Shown piece by piece: positions 35,461 to 44,397 of a DNA stretch of 64,000 bases. The notes under the pieces were generated by a model, which ran no database searches, had not been told where the DNA came from, and saw only the letters and a program-made list of their open reading frames with translations. The position numbers and the translations under genes are program-made. The stretch comes from Bacillus sp. 1NLA3E (lineage in GTDB: Bacteria; Bacillota; Bacilli; Bacillales; Cytobacillaceae): assembly GCF_000242895.2 (NCBI RefSeq), contig NC_021171.1, positions 1,150,001 to 1,214,000 on the forward strand, written 5' to 3'. Each line of letters starts with the position of its first letter. The first letter of the stretch is position 1.

Positions 35461-35793
35461 GTTCGTTCTTATTTCTGTTAATTAAATAAAGTTACGATGT
35501 TTAAAAAAAAGACGCGATATTTTGAATTATGTCGAGATGGTAATAAAAAAGATGTGATGTTCTACCCCTTTAGATACAATCTGTAGAGATGTTTATAGAG
35601 AAACAAAAAAAGCGGTTGTTCCGTTAAAGGGCCAGATTGTGGAATACCTTAGAATGCTTTGGTATTAGCAATTTGATCTTAGGAATACATTAGTACGGGC
35701 TTATTACAGCTAATTCCCATTCTTTGATTTTTACATACTTTCTTTCATAGTTGGGAATTTTATTTGTATCTATAAAGTTAGGAGATATTTTTT
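35461..35793. other. Intergenic region with half of a nested-hairpin repeat
   Basis: No gene is seen. At 35628-35646 the sequence GGGCCAGATTGTGGAATA is the right half of the hairpin repeat common further right; its left half is not recognisable. The rest is AT-rich. Confidence 0.45.
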
Positions 35794-36309
35794 ATGAACA
35801 ATAAAGTATTTAAGTTAATCAATCGGTTTTCTGGACGTTGTTCTCCAATGGATTTGCTGATGATATTGATTTCAAATAAAATTCGTTATGTATTTATTTT
35901 TGTATTGATTTTCATGTGGTTTAGAAATGATTCCTACAAAAAAGTGTCTTATAATGCGGTGAAATCTATGGGGATTACATTGTTTATTCATACTTTAATT
36001 AAATTGTTTTATTTTAAACCACGTCCTTTTGTGAAACATCGTGTCGGCATACTTATTCCTTCAAAAATGGATTCTACATTTCCAAGTAAACATACTTTGC
36101 TAGTATTTGCTATATCTACTTCTATCTTTCTTTATGACCGTGTCCTCGGTTCAGTCATGTGGGTATTATCAGTATTGACGGGCTTCTCCCGTATTTGGGT
36201 AGGGCATCATTATCCATCTGATATTATCGGAAGTGCCTTTATCGCCACCATGACCAGCACCATATTAGAAAAAATCTCTAGCAGTGTTAATTATTTTGTC
36301 CGTCAATAG
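35794..36309 (+). CDS. PAP2-family undecaprenyl-diphosphatase (BcrC-like)
   Basis: A 171-residue membrane protein with about five helices. The three phosphatase motifs are clear: KPRPFVKHR, PSKHT and SRIWVGHHYPSDI. It resembles BcrC/YbjG-type enzymes that recycle undecaprenyl pyrophosphate and give bacitracin resistance. The start follows TTAGGAGATATTTTTT. It is a single gene with its own terminator. A Bce-type peptide-resistance operon lies 6 kb away, but the two are not linked in an operon. Confidence 0.85.
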   Translation: MNNKVFKLINRFSGRCSPMDLLMILISNKIRYVFIFVLIFMWFRNDSYKKVSYNAVKSMGITLFIHTLIKLFYFKPRPFVKHRVGILIPSKMDSTFPSKHTLLVFAISTSIFLYDRVLGSVMWVLSVLTGFSRIWVGHHYPSDIIGSAFIATMTSTILEKISSSVNYFVRQ

Positions 36310-36408
36310 CAACTATAATTTAACTAATTTCATGTATAATCACTATTTCTATTATTAAAGTATCAACAGAAAAATTTGTTTCGGATTTTACTGTTTCTAA
36401 TTTCTTCG

Positions 36409-36447
36409 CCTAAAAAATGCCCATCATATGTGGGCATTTTTAGGTGA
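36409..36447 (+). terminator. Terminator of the PAP2 gene
   Basis: CCTAAAAAATGCCCA pairs with TGGGCATTTTTAGG. Confidence 0.75.
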
Positions 36448-36475
36448 AGAGCCATTTATTTGTTTGTTAAATTTT

Positions 36476-36685
36476 TTATATTAGTACTAATTCTTTCGCA
36501 AACTCTGTTACAGCAGCAACGTTTGGCATATTACTAGTTTTTCGCATTCGAATACGATTGTTGAATAAATAATTCCTTCCCATTGAACTAATAGGGAGGT
36601 TTAGCGAACGAAAAGATTGCATAAAACCCCACTTTTTTATGCAGCTGCCAGGCTTCTTCAGAAGCCGAAAACGTTGATTCATCAA
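36476..36685 (-). pseudogene. Possible transposase or other gene fragment
   Basis: A 69-codon frame whose C-terminal half (NNRIRMRKTSNMPNVAAVTE) vaguely recalls the end of IS110-type transposases. There is no clear ribosome site and no start region of a known family. It may be a decayed fragment or chance. Confidence 0.25.
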
Positions 36686-36723
36686 CGATGTATAAAATCA
36701 AGCATAAACGATAAAAAAGAACA

Positions 36724-36762
36724 AACGCCAAACCCATGATAGATAAGGGATTGGCGTTTTTG
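36724..36762. terminator. Terminator-like hairpin
   Basis: AACGCCAAACCC pairs with GGGATTGGCGTT, with T5 following. It lies about 90 bases beyond the stop of the minus-strand sulfite-oxidase-like gene and may end that transcript. Confidence 0.55.
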
Positions 36763-36850
36763 CTAACCCTTTATAGGCATTAAAACCCCTATAGAGAAGA
36801 GTTTACAGTGAATAGAGTATGACTCATTATTATTAAGCGAAACATGTGTG

Positions 36851-37918
36851 TTACTCAATTTTAACTTTTATACTATCTAAGGCGTTGTAACCATAACCTT
36901 TTCTGTTCCACATCGGCTCTAATGGTTGAACATTGCCTTTAGAATCAGTCGCTTTGGAAAGTATGGTATATTCGCCTTTTTTAAGTGCCTCCCATTTATA
37001 AATCCAACATACCCAAGCATATTTCTCGGATGATGAAGTTAGTTGACATGTATCCCAAGTTTGGCCTCCATCAAAACTAATTTCCACCTTTGCTATATGA
37101 CCTTTACCTGTCCATGCAATTCCATTAATATCATACACCCCTGAAGGCAATAATTGCCTATTTAAAGGATATTTTATAGTTGAGTTAACATTGATAGTCG
37201 TAACAGGGAATTTTCCACTATCGTTCTCTTTGTTCGGATAGTAAACGTAATCAACAGCTTGAAAAGGTCTTTTAAATTCCTTATCAATCACAATAATTTT
37301 TTTAACCCATTTTACAGATGCCATTGCATACCATCCAGGAACAATTAATCTAAGCGGAAAACCATGCTTGAAGGGGATGGGGTGATTATTATATTCATAA
37401 GCAATAATGGTATCTGGATCAAGGGCTTTTTCTATGGGTAAACTCCTTGAAAAACTAAATAGTTGGTTAGAATCAGGTCTTTCTCCATAATCATGCCCCT
37501 CAAAAACAATTTCTTTGGCTGTATCAAGTAATCCTGTGTACTCCAATAAGGATCTTAAAGGTACACCTTTCCAAATCCCTTGGCTTATTGCACCTTTTCC
37601 CCATTGCTCTCCATAAACTTTTGGTTTAAATAACTCACGCTTATCACCAGAACATTCTAAAACCACTTTTATCGTTTTAGATGGCAATGAGTAAATTTCC
37701 TGTAATGAAAAGACTTTTGGATTATGCACTAGCCCCTCAATTGGAAGAAAATAAAAGGAAGACGCAAAGCTGGGATAAGGAAAATGATTTCTTCTATAAA
37801 ACAGTCTTTTACTAACAATATCGCCATTAATAAAATGTATAGGTGTTTCCTGATTTTCAGGAACTAACGTCTTTGTAATCAGGTAGGGTCTTACTTCAGG
37901 TTGTTGAGAATTACTCAT
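36851..37918 (-). CDS. Sulfite-oxidase-family molybdopterin enzyme
   Basis: About 355 residues from the ATG preceded by AGAGGTGGTATAT; an ATG 20 codons upstream (37978) has no site. The molybdenum ligand is Cys89 in VVLECSGDKREL, and other cofactor contacts lie in HGFPLRLIVPGWYAMASVKW. The C-terminal 120 residues form the Mo-co dimerisation domain (IAWTGKGHIAKVEISFDGGQ). No signal peptide is visible, so it is probably cytoplasmic, unlike many bacterial sulfite dehydrogenases. No cytochrome partner gene is nearby. The physiological substrate is unknown. Confidence 0.88.
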   Translation of the reverse strand: MSNSQQPEVRPYLITKTLVPENQETPIHFINGDIVSKRLFYRRNHFPYPSFASSFYFLPIEGLVHNPKVFSLQEIYSLPSKTIKVVLECSGDKRELFKPKVYGEQWGKGAISQGIWKGVPLRSLLEYTGLLDTAKEIVFEGHDYGERPDSNQLFSFSRSLPIEKALDPDTIIAYEYNNHPIPFKHGFPLRLIVPGWYAMASVKWVKKIIVIDKEFKRPFQAVDYVYYPNKENDSGKFPVTTINVNSTIKYPLNRQLLPSGVYDINGIAWTGKGHIAKVEISFDGGQTWDTCQLTSSSEKYAWVCWIYKWEALKKGEYTILSKATDSKGNVQPLEPMWNRKGYGYNALDSIKVKIE

Positions 37919-37983
37919 ATATACCACCTCTTTTACATTTGGTGCTAATTTATGCATATGTAGTTTATGAGTAATCATTCAAG

Positions 37984-38438
37984 GATTATTTCGTTGAAAA
38001 AATAAGAGCCTAGGGTATGTGAGTTAGTGGCTTACATAGAGTAAAACGTGTTTTAAACATCTGATTCTAAAAAGTTCTGTATAAACACCAGTTGAAATAA
38101 ATTCATCAGTCTTCAACATTCGGGCGCTAATCTTTAACAAGGAGAAGCGCTTATTTACATTTTAGGGCCAAATTATTGAGGAACTAGCGAAAACAAATGG
38201 AAATTTATGATGATCGTAGATTGTGGAGTTTTGTACTTAAATTAACATCTCAGGAAAGTTAAATAAAGGTTATATATTTCTTTAATTAAAAGGCTATGTT
38301 AAACAATATTGTTGATTAGGGCTCATTCGTGTAAAATCCCGTAATTAGCCCTAATAAACAGAGTTAAAGAACATAGTCTACTAAAAAATGGATTAAAAAA
38401 TGTGTAATTTTGGTGATATGTATTGTTGTATGCACTAT
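37984..38438. other. Intergenic region with one hairpin repeat
   Basis: No gene is seen. A nested-hairpin repeat lies at 38109-38183. A second inverted pair, TTAGGGCT and AGCCCTAA, is at about 38316-38360. Confidence 0.5.
38109..38183. repeat. Nested-hairpin repeat copy
   Basis: CTTCAACATTCGGGCGC opens the element; GCGCT and AGCGC form the inner stem; GGGCCAAATTATTGAGG closes it. Confidence 0.65.
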
Positions 38439-38477
38439 AATGATATAAAGTAAACTGATAGTATACTTTATATCATT
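38439..38477. promoter_or_regulatory. Palindromic operator upstream of the TetR gene
   Basis: Perfect 14-bp arms, AATGATATAAAGTA at 38439-38452 and TACTTTATATCATT at 38464-38477, end 20 bases before the TetR start. This is the expected place for autoregulation. Confidence 0.75.
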
Positions 38478-38497
38478 CTGGTGAAAGGGCTGTGTAA

Positions 38498-39145
38498 ATG
38501 GGAGTATCTGAACGAAAACAAAAGGAAAAGGAAATTCGAAGGAACGATATTATTGAAGCGGCAGAACGAGTGTTTTTTACAAAGGGATATGCTACATCGA
38601 CCATGGACGATGTAGCGAAAGAAGCAGAGTTTAGCAAACGAACGGTGTACGTTTATTTTAAAAGCAAAGAGCAACTCTATTTTGAAATTATGATTAGAGG
38701 ATGGAAATTATTAAATACCATGTTAGAAGAAGAACTCAACACATTACTGGGTGGGAATTCATTGCAACGATTAAGACAAATCGGAACAACTCTTTTAACA
38801 TTTAGCCAGTTACAACCAAACTATTTTGAGGCAATTGTGGAATATGAAACGAGTGAACGAGATTTTGAAAAAGGGATCACCGATCAATCGAGAGAAGAAT
38901 GCTATGCCGAAGGAGAGAAAATTTTCAGGTTTTTGATGACGACATTACAACAGGGAGTGGAGGAAGGTTCCATACGTAAAGACTTGGATCTTTTAAATAC
39001 GGCTTTGATTTTATGGTCATCTACAATTGGAGTCTTTAATGTAGCGAAGAAGAAAGCTAATTATATCAAACATTATCACCATAGAAATTCCGAAGAGCTA
39101 ATACCTGAAGCGTTTGAATTACTACTTACATCTATTAAAAATTAA
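38498..39145 (+). CDS. TetR-family transcriptional regulator
   Basis: A 215-residue repressor. The N-terminal TetR helix-turn-helix spans residues 15-62 (IIEAAERVFFTKGYATSTMD, then FSKRTVYVYFKSKEQLYFE). The C-terminal ligand domain is all-helical and does not reveal an inducer. It precedes the Acg-like flavoprotein by 17 bases, so they form an operon that the upstream palindrome probably controls. Confidence 0.88.
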   Translation: MGVSERKQKEKEIRRNDIIEAAERVFFTKGYATSTMDDVAKEAEFSKRTVYVYFKSKEQLYFEIMIRGWKLLNTMLEEELNTLLGGNSLQRLRQIGTTLLTFSQLQPNYFEAIVEYETSERDFEKGITDQSREECYAEGEKIFRFLMTTLQQGVEEGSIRKDLDLLNTALILWSSTIGVFNVAKKKANYIKHYHHRNSEELIPEAFELLLTSIKN

Positions 39146-39162
39146 GGATGTGATTGTGAAAA

Positions 39163-40356
39163 ATGAAAAAGAAAGGGTTAAAGATGATGACTATGTTTTT
39201 CTTAACTTTTGCCGTGATCATCGTAGGTATTTTCTCTGTTTTAATGATAAAAAGTGGCATTTTTTCGACTACACAATATTTAGATCCATGGAAGACTACC
39301 TATTCACAACAATTTAAGGATATAAGAGTACGCCTTGCTGCCCATGGTGTACTAGCTGCGAATGGACATAATATGCAGCCATGGATTGTACGTCTGGATC
39401 ATAAAGATGCGAATGTCTTTTACCTGTATGCCGATTCAAATCGGTTAGCTCCACAAGTGGATCCTTATGCTCGTCAAACGATGGTGACACAAGGGGCTTT
39501 TTTAGAATATGTGAAAGAGGCAGGTGATCAAATAGGCTTTCACACAGACATCGTTCTTTTTCCAAACGGCAATTATGATGAAGCGAACCTAAAAGAAAGC
39601 ATGGATACAAAACCAGTTGCAAAAATTTCTCTGACAAAAGTGGAACCAATAAATAATGAACTTTATCCATACATATTTCTTCCAGATACAAACAGAGGAG
39701 CCTATGAGACAACGCCATTAACGAAAGCCCAAGTAAATAAGCTACAAGATATCTCTGATGCAAAAGGTGTGACATTAGGAATTTTTCAAGATGAAGAGAA
39801 TTTAGATAGACTTGGTCAATACGCTATGGAAGGGGCTAAAATTGAGTCTGCTGTACATCGAATTAATGAAGAATCTGCAAATATTTTTCGGGCGAATGAG
39901 TATGAAAAGAACAAGTACAGATATGGATTTTCATTGGAAGGGGAAGGAATTACAGGATTGAAGAAAAATGTGATGCAAGGAATGATCACCATGTTTCCTT
40001 CCATCAACAATGAGAAAGCATCAGCTGATTTGTTTGAGAAGTCCACACAGATTGCCGTGGAACATACACCAACCTATGCGATGATTATTACGAAAGATAA
40101 TAGCCGTAGTAATCAGGTAAAAGCAGGTATGCTCTACAGTCGTCTCATATTGGAAGCACATAATATGGGCTTTGTGATGCAGCCGCCAAGTCAAGTGTTG
40201 GAAGAGTACCCAGAAATGAAGGAACCGTATACGAAAATCCATAAGGAATATGCACCAGGTGGAAAAGTCATTCAAATGCTAGTTCGTATGGGGAAACCAA
40301 CCGAAGTGGCTCAGCAAACCATGAGACGAGATGTCATGGATCTTATCAAGAACTAA
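39163..40356 (+). CDS. Acg-family FMN-binding nitroreductase-like protein
   Basis: A 397-residue protein with an N-terminal membrane anchor (FFLTFAVIIVGIFSVLMI). The rest is a nitroreductase-type flavin fold in two halves, with AAHGVLAANGHNMQPWIV and the C-terminal SRLILEAHNMGFVMQPPSQVLE. This matches the Acg family, thought to store or sequester FMN rather than reduce nitro compounds. Control by the adjacent TetR is likely. The natural role in Bacillus is unknown. Confidence 0.8.
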   Translation: MKKKGLKMMTMFFLTFAVIIVGIFSVLMIKSGIFSTTQYLDPWKTTYSQQFKDIRVRLAAHGVLAANGHNMQPWIVRLDHKDANVFYLYADSNRLAPQVDPYARQTMVTQGAFLEYVKEAGDQIGFHTDIVLFPNGNYDEANLKESMDTKPVAKISLTKVEPINNELYPYIFLPDTNRGAYETTPLTKAQVNKLQDISDAKGVTLGIFQDEENLDRLGQYAMEGAKIESAVHRINEESANIFRANEYEKNKYRYGFSLEGEGITGLKKNVMQGMITMFPSINNEKASADLFEKSTQIAVEHTPTYAMIITKDNSRSNQVKAGMLYSRLILEAHNMGFVMQPPSQVLEEYPEMKEPYTKIHKEYAPGGKVIQMLVRMGKPTEVAQQTMRRDVMDLIKN

Positions 40357-40923
40357 GGAAGTATTGATAGCGAACATTGTTAGGTACCGTTCGCTATCTC
40401 AAGGAAATACGGTAACTGTTACAAGCAAATAATTTTGTGTGAATATAATAATTTCATCATCTTGTCAAAACAAATACTGATTAAGCCGTGTGAGATCTCG
40501 GTCTCACACGCCTTTCTCTGGTTTTAAAGGATTTATCGTATCAAAAAACTGTTTAATTGGTACGAATGTTCTTGAAGCAAAGGTAATTGATCAAAAGATT
40601 GTCGGAAATAATAAAAGATTCCGCGTAACAACACGGAATTATCGGCGAAACAATTCTTAATAGCCACAGATGCTTCCCTATCTGATACCTTGGCTTAAAA
40701 AGGCTTAATACAGGAGAATGACAAAGGTTTTACATCCTAGCCTAAGTGATGAGTATTTAGAGTAAGAAATGAATTCTCTTATTCCACAATCGGGCGCCTT
40801 TCTTTAAAAAGAAGGTGTCTGTTTGTATTGGACCATATAATTGAGTAGCCTATTGTAAAAATGATGGTAATTTGAAATAATTGTTATTAAGCTAAAGGGG
40901 CAGAAAAGTGAGGGGGATTTATA
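40357..40923. other. Intergenic region with hairpins
   Basis: No gene is seen. GATAGCGAAC and GTTCGCTATC pair at 40367-40400. GTGTGAGA and TCTCACAC pair at 40488-40509, followed by a T-rich stretch, a likely terminator for the TetR-Acg operon. A nested-hairpin repeat lies at 40778-40850. Confidence 0.55.
40778..40850. repeat. Nested-hairpin repeat copy
   Basis: CTTATTCCACAATCGGGCGC opens it. CCTTTCTT and AAGAAGG form the inner stem. TGGACCATATAATTGAGTAG closes it. Confidence 0.65.
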
Positions 40924-41433
40924 ATGGATAAAAGATACCCAATTGGACAATTCGATTGTCCTAATGAAGTACAAGAAAAAGATATTAAAATGTGGATTAA
41001 AGAAATGACCACACTACCTAGTCGTTTAAATGCGTTAACTGTATCCCTTGATGAATTGAAATTAACAAAAACGTATAGAGAAAATAGCTGGAATGTACGT
41101 CAAGTTATTCACCATATTATCGATAGCCATTTAAATGGTTATATACGAATGAAATTAGCTTTGACAGAAGAAAATCCAGTGGTCAAAACGTATGAAGAAA
41201 GTGAATGGGCAAAGCTAATAGATTATGAGTTACCTATTAAAGTTTCATTACAGCTATTAGATAGTCTACATGAACGCTGGACATATTTACTTAAAAATCT
41301 AACAGCTACTCAATTACAGCGTACATATCAGTATCCTGATGGTAGTAAAATGCGAATTGAACAAAGTATCGCACTTTACGCATGGCATGGTAATCACCAT
41401 TTGGCACATATTGAACAAGCTTTAAATAATTAA
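40924..41433 (+). CDS. YfiT/BstA-like bacillithiol transferase (DinB superfamily)
   Basis: A 169-residue four-helix protein. Metal-ligand histidines are in VRQVIHHIIDSHLNGYI and LYAWHGNHHLAHIEQAL, the pattern of YfiT and related putative bacillithiol S-transferases. The opening DKRYPIGQFDCPNEVQEKDI is typical of the family. It follows GAGGGGGATTTATA and stands alone. Confidence 0.87.
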   Translation: MDKRYPIGQFDCPNEVQEKDIKMWIKEMTTLPSRLNALTVSLDELKLTKTYRENSWNVRQVIHHIIDSHLNGYIRMKLALTEENPVVKTYEESEWAKLIDYELPIKVSLQLLDSLHERWTYLLKNLTATQLQRTYQYPDGSKMRIEQSIALYAWHGNHHLAHIEQALNN

Positions 41434-41825
41434 TATTTGGGTGCATTTCTTGAATATCAATTCAGCATGGTTATTCAAGCTAAGGCAATAATATACCTTA
41501 ATCTTCCACAATCGGGCGCAATCCTTCAGCAAGGACTTTCGTTATTTTGCATTTTTGGGCCATTTTGTAGAATAAATGTGGCATTGATTGTAAAATTAAA
41601 ATAATTAAAGTTGCGAAATAGCACCAGTTAAATGGGAAGTTCATTGTTAATAAGAACAGAGGCATCCTATACTTTGACCTTTTTGGTTATAACCAAAATA
41701 TTTATTAATCAAATAGTAGTGAAGAAGAGCACAGATCCCTTTATATCACGTCAAAGTATATTGTAACTGGATTGATTTAGCAATAAGGATTCAATTAAAA
41801 CTTACTTACGAGTGGAGCTAAGATT
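41434..41825. other. Intergenic region with repeat and inverted arms
   Basis: It holds a nested-hairpin repeat (41502-41575). A pair of perfect 11-base inverted arms (TATACTTTGAC at 41668, GTCAAAGTATA at 41750) encloses a separate palindrome TTTGGTTATAACCAAA at 41682-41697. No gene is seen. Confidence 0.55.
41502..41575. repeat. Nested-hairpin repeat copy
   Basis: CTTCCACAATCGGGCGC opens it; ATCCTT and AAGGAC form the inner stem; GGGCCATTTTGTAGAATAA closes it. Confidence 0.68.
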
Positions 41826-42497
41826 ATGTACAAAATATTCATTGTAGAAGATGATATGGTCATTGCCAGAACGGTAAAGAACCACCTTCAGTCGTGGGGA
41901 TTTGAGGTGGAATACGTTTCGGATTTCCAAAATGTTATGATTCAATTTGTTTCGTTTGATCCGCAATTGGTTTTATTGGATATCTCCCTCCCCTTTGTGA
42001 ATGGGTTTACTTTGTGCAATGAGATTCGCAAAGTATCCAAGGTGCCGATTATTTTTATCTCTTCTGCTTCCGATAATATGAATATAGTCATGGCGATTAA
42101 TATGGGCGGAGATGACTTTATTGCCAAACCTTTTGACTTAAACGTTCTAACTTCGAAAGTACAAGCTTTACTTCGACGCACCTATGATTTTACCGGACAA
42201 ACCAATTTGCTGGAACACCGGGGGGCTATTCTGAACACAAGTGACGCGACGCTTACCTTTAATGGGCAAAAGATTGATTTAACCAAAAACGATCAAAAAA
42301 TCTTGCACGTTCTTCTTGAAAATAAGGGCAAGGCTGTGTCAAGAGATGCCCTGATGACCCGGCTGTGGGAAACGGACAGTTTTATTGATGATAATACACT
42401 GACGGTGAATATCAATCGACTCCGAAAAAAATTAGAAGCAATCGGGCTGAATGATTTTATTAAAACAAAGAAAGGACTCGGCTATTTGGTGGACTGA
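41826..42497 (+). CDS. BceR-like OmpR-family response regulator
   Basis: A 223-residue regulator. The receiver domain has Asp52 (VLLDISLPFVNGF) and the winged helix ends in KTKKGLGYLV. It is the first gene of an R-S-A-B module of the Bce type, which senses and removes peptide antibiotics acting on the lipid II cycle. The kinase gene begins one base after its stop codon. Confidence 0.88.
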   Translation: MYKIFIVEDDMVIARTVKNHLQSWGFEVEYVSDFQNVMIQFVSFDPQLVLLDISLPFVNGFTLCNEIRKVSKVPIIFISSASDNMNIVMAINMGGDDFIAKPFDLNVLTSKVQALLRRTYDFTGQTNLLEHRGAILNTSDATLTFNGQKIDLTKNDQKILHVLLENKGKAVSRDALMTRLWETDSFIDDNTLTVNINRLRKKLEAIGLNDFIKTKKGLGYLVD

Positions 42498-42498
42498 T

Positions 42499-43500
42499 AT
42501 GAAAAATGGTAACGAAAACTTATTTCTTCTATATTTATATAAAAACTGGAAACCGATAGTCTTGTTCAACCTTTTTGTCCTTATGTTTGCGATTGTTTTT
42601 TTGCTTAGTCATCTTCCCCTCGAGCCTATCCTCTACAGCACCCTTTTATGTCTGTATGTTGCCCTCATCTTTTTTATTGTTGATTTTATTAAATTTAAAA
42701 AGCGATACAAAATGCTAAAATACGCAAAAAAGACCATTATGGTGCAAATCGGCCAATTGCCTGCCCCAAAGAATGCAATTGAACGACTATATCAAGAACT
42801 GCTGCTAATTGTAACGAAAAATAAGAACGAATTGACCGTTCAAGCTGACAATAAACAGAAGGATTTAGTGGATTATTTTACCCAATGGACCCATCAAATC
42901 AAAACACCGATTGCTGCGACTCGCCTGCTTCTCCAATCGGAACAAAATGACCAAACTGCCGAGTTGGAAATGGAATTGTTTAAAATAGAACAATATGTTC
43001 AATTTGTCCTGCAATATCTTCGTTTAGAAAATATGTCCAATGATCTTGTTTTTAAAAAATATGAAGTTGATGAGATCGTCAAACAAGCAATCCGAAAAAA
43101 TGCCAAAATGTTTATCCGAAAAAAAATTGCCCTAAACTATTCGGATGTAAACTGTACCGTGTTAACAGATGAAAAATGGCTGCTCATTGTAATTGAGCAG
43201 ATTCTTTCCAATGCGTTGAAGTATACAAACACAGGCTCTATTTCGATTTATATGGAGAATAAACGACTGATCATGGAAGATACTGGCATCGGCATTCGCG
43301 CAGAAGACTTGCCACGGGTATTTGATAAAGGTTTTACCGGCTACAACGGTCGCGCTTTAAAACAATCGACGGGGATTGGCTTGTATCTATGCAAACAAAT
43401 ATTGACCAAATTATCCCACGGCATCGCCATTGAATCAGTAGTGGGAAAAGGAACAAAGGTCATCATTGATTTGGAGACGAAGGAAATCGGGGTGGAATGA
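42499..43500 (+). CDS. BceS-like intramembrane-sensing histidine kinase
   Basis: A 333-residue kinase starting at the ATG at 42499, one base after the regulator's stop; an upstream in-frame start at 42451 lies within that gene. Two N-terminal helices (residues 18-37 and 42-63) have almost no extracellular loop, the intramembrane-sensing form. Phospho-acceptor His132 is in FTQWTHQIKTPIAATRLL, the BceS signature, and GTGIGLYLCKQ-type ATP motifs follow (QSTGIGLYLCKQILTKL). It relays signals from the transporter permease. Confidence 0.9.
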   Translation: MKNGNENLFLLYLYKNWKPIVLFNLFVLMFAIVFLLSHLPLEPILYSTLLCLYVALIFFIVDFIKFKKRYKMLKYAKKTIMVQIGQLPAPKNAIERLYQELLLIVTKNKNELTVQADNKQKDLVDYFTQWTHQIKTPIAATRLLLQSEQNDQTAELEMELFKIEQYVQFVLQYLRLENMSNDLVFKKYEVDEIVKQAIRKNAKMFIRKKIALNYSDVNCTVLTDEKWLLIVIEQILSNALKYTNTGSISIYMENKRLIMEDTGIGIRAEDLPRVFDKGFTGYNGRALKQSTGIGLYLCKQILTKLSHGIAIESVVGKGTKVIIDLETKEIGVE

Positions 43501-43519
43501 GACCGGAAATTATTCAATC

Positions 43520-43533
43520 TTACAATAATGTAA
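43520..43533. promoter_or_regulatory. BceR-type binding site upstream of the transporter genes
   Basis: TTACA-ATAA-TGTAA agrees with the TNACA-N4-TGTAA consensus known for BceR-like regulators. An extended -10 element TGCTATACT follows at 43586-43593, so the ABC genes probably have an inducible promoter separate from that of the regulator genes. Confidence 0.65.
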
Positions 43534-43629
43534 GTTTGAGTGCTTATTTGTAAGCCAAAACGATGTCTGCGTTTATTACTCCATTGCTATACTAAACATG
43601 GAAATAAACGAGAGACGGAGGAATTTTTC

Positions 43630-44397
43630 ATGACATTACTAGAGGTGAAAAATCTAAAAAAAGTGTACACAACCCGTTTCGGCGGCAATCATGTTCAGGC
43701 ACTTACAGATGTTTGCTTTTCAGTTGAAGCAGGGGAATATGTTGCGATTATGGGCGAATCCGGTTCCGGAAAGACAACGCTATTAAATATTTTAGCAGCA
43801 CTTGACAAACCGACCAACGGCGAAGTTTTACTTAATGGTAAAGATATCGTATCCATCAGCGAAAAAGATATTTCTGCCTTTCGCCGGCAGAATCTCGGTT
43901 TTGTTTTTCAAGACTTTAACTTACTCGATACCTTTTCAATGCAGGACAATATCTTTCTACCGCTCGTATTATCCGGTACATCCTACAGTGAAATGAGCAA
44001 GCGCTTAAAGCCCCTTGCGGAAAAATTAAGGATTATGGATATCTTAACAAAATTCCCGTATGAAGTATCCGGCGGTCAAAAACAGCGGGCAGCAGTTGCG
44101 AGAGCTTTAATTACGAATCCGAAGCTCGTTCTAGCCGATGAGCCGACCGGTGCCTTGGATTCGCGTGCCTCTGATGACCTACTGCAGATTTTTTCACAAA
44201 TCAATCATGAAGGCCAAACGGTTCTAATGGTTACCCACAGTACAAAGGCTGCAAGCCACGCCAGCCGCGTTCTGTTTATCAAAGATGGAGCCGTGTTCCA
44301 TCAAATTTATAAAGGGTCCTTATCCAATGAAGCGATGTATCAAAAAATCTCGGATACATTAAATATCATTGCAACGGGCGGTGGCAGAAATGAGTAA
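43630..44397 (+). CDS. BceA-like ABC transporter ATPase
   Basis: A 255-residue ATPase starting at the ATG after GAGACGGAGGAATTTTTC; a longer frame from 43540 crosses the promoter region. Walker A is GESGSGKTTLL, the ABC signature VSGGQKQRAAVARAL and Walker B VLADEPTGALD. It belongs to the MacB/BceA class. It overlaps the permease gene by 8 bases. Confidence 0.92.
   Translation: MTLLEVKNLKKVYTTRFGGNHVQALTDVCFSVEAGEYVAIMGESGSGKTTLLNILAALDKPTNGEVLLNGKDIVSISEKDISAFRRQNLGFVFQDFNLLDTFSMQDNIFLPLVLSGTSYSEMSKRLKPLAEKLRIMDILTKFPYEVSGGQKQRAAVARALITNPKLVLADEPTGALDSRASDDLLQIFSQINHEGQTVLMVTHSTKAASHASRVLFIKDGAVFHQIYKGSLSNEAMYQKISDTLNIIATGGGRNE

Noticed and set aside
36476-36685. Real gene at this position
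   Set aside because: No ribosome site and only weak resemblance to a transposase tail; kept as a low-confidence fragment.
39314-39775. Minus-strand frame of 153 codons opposite the Acg-like gene
   Set aside because: It lies wholly inside a well-supported gene on the other strand; composition is not protein-like.
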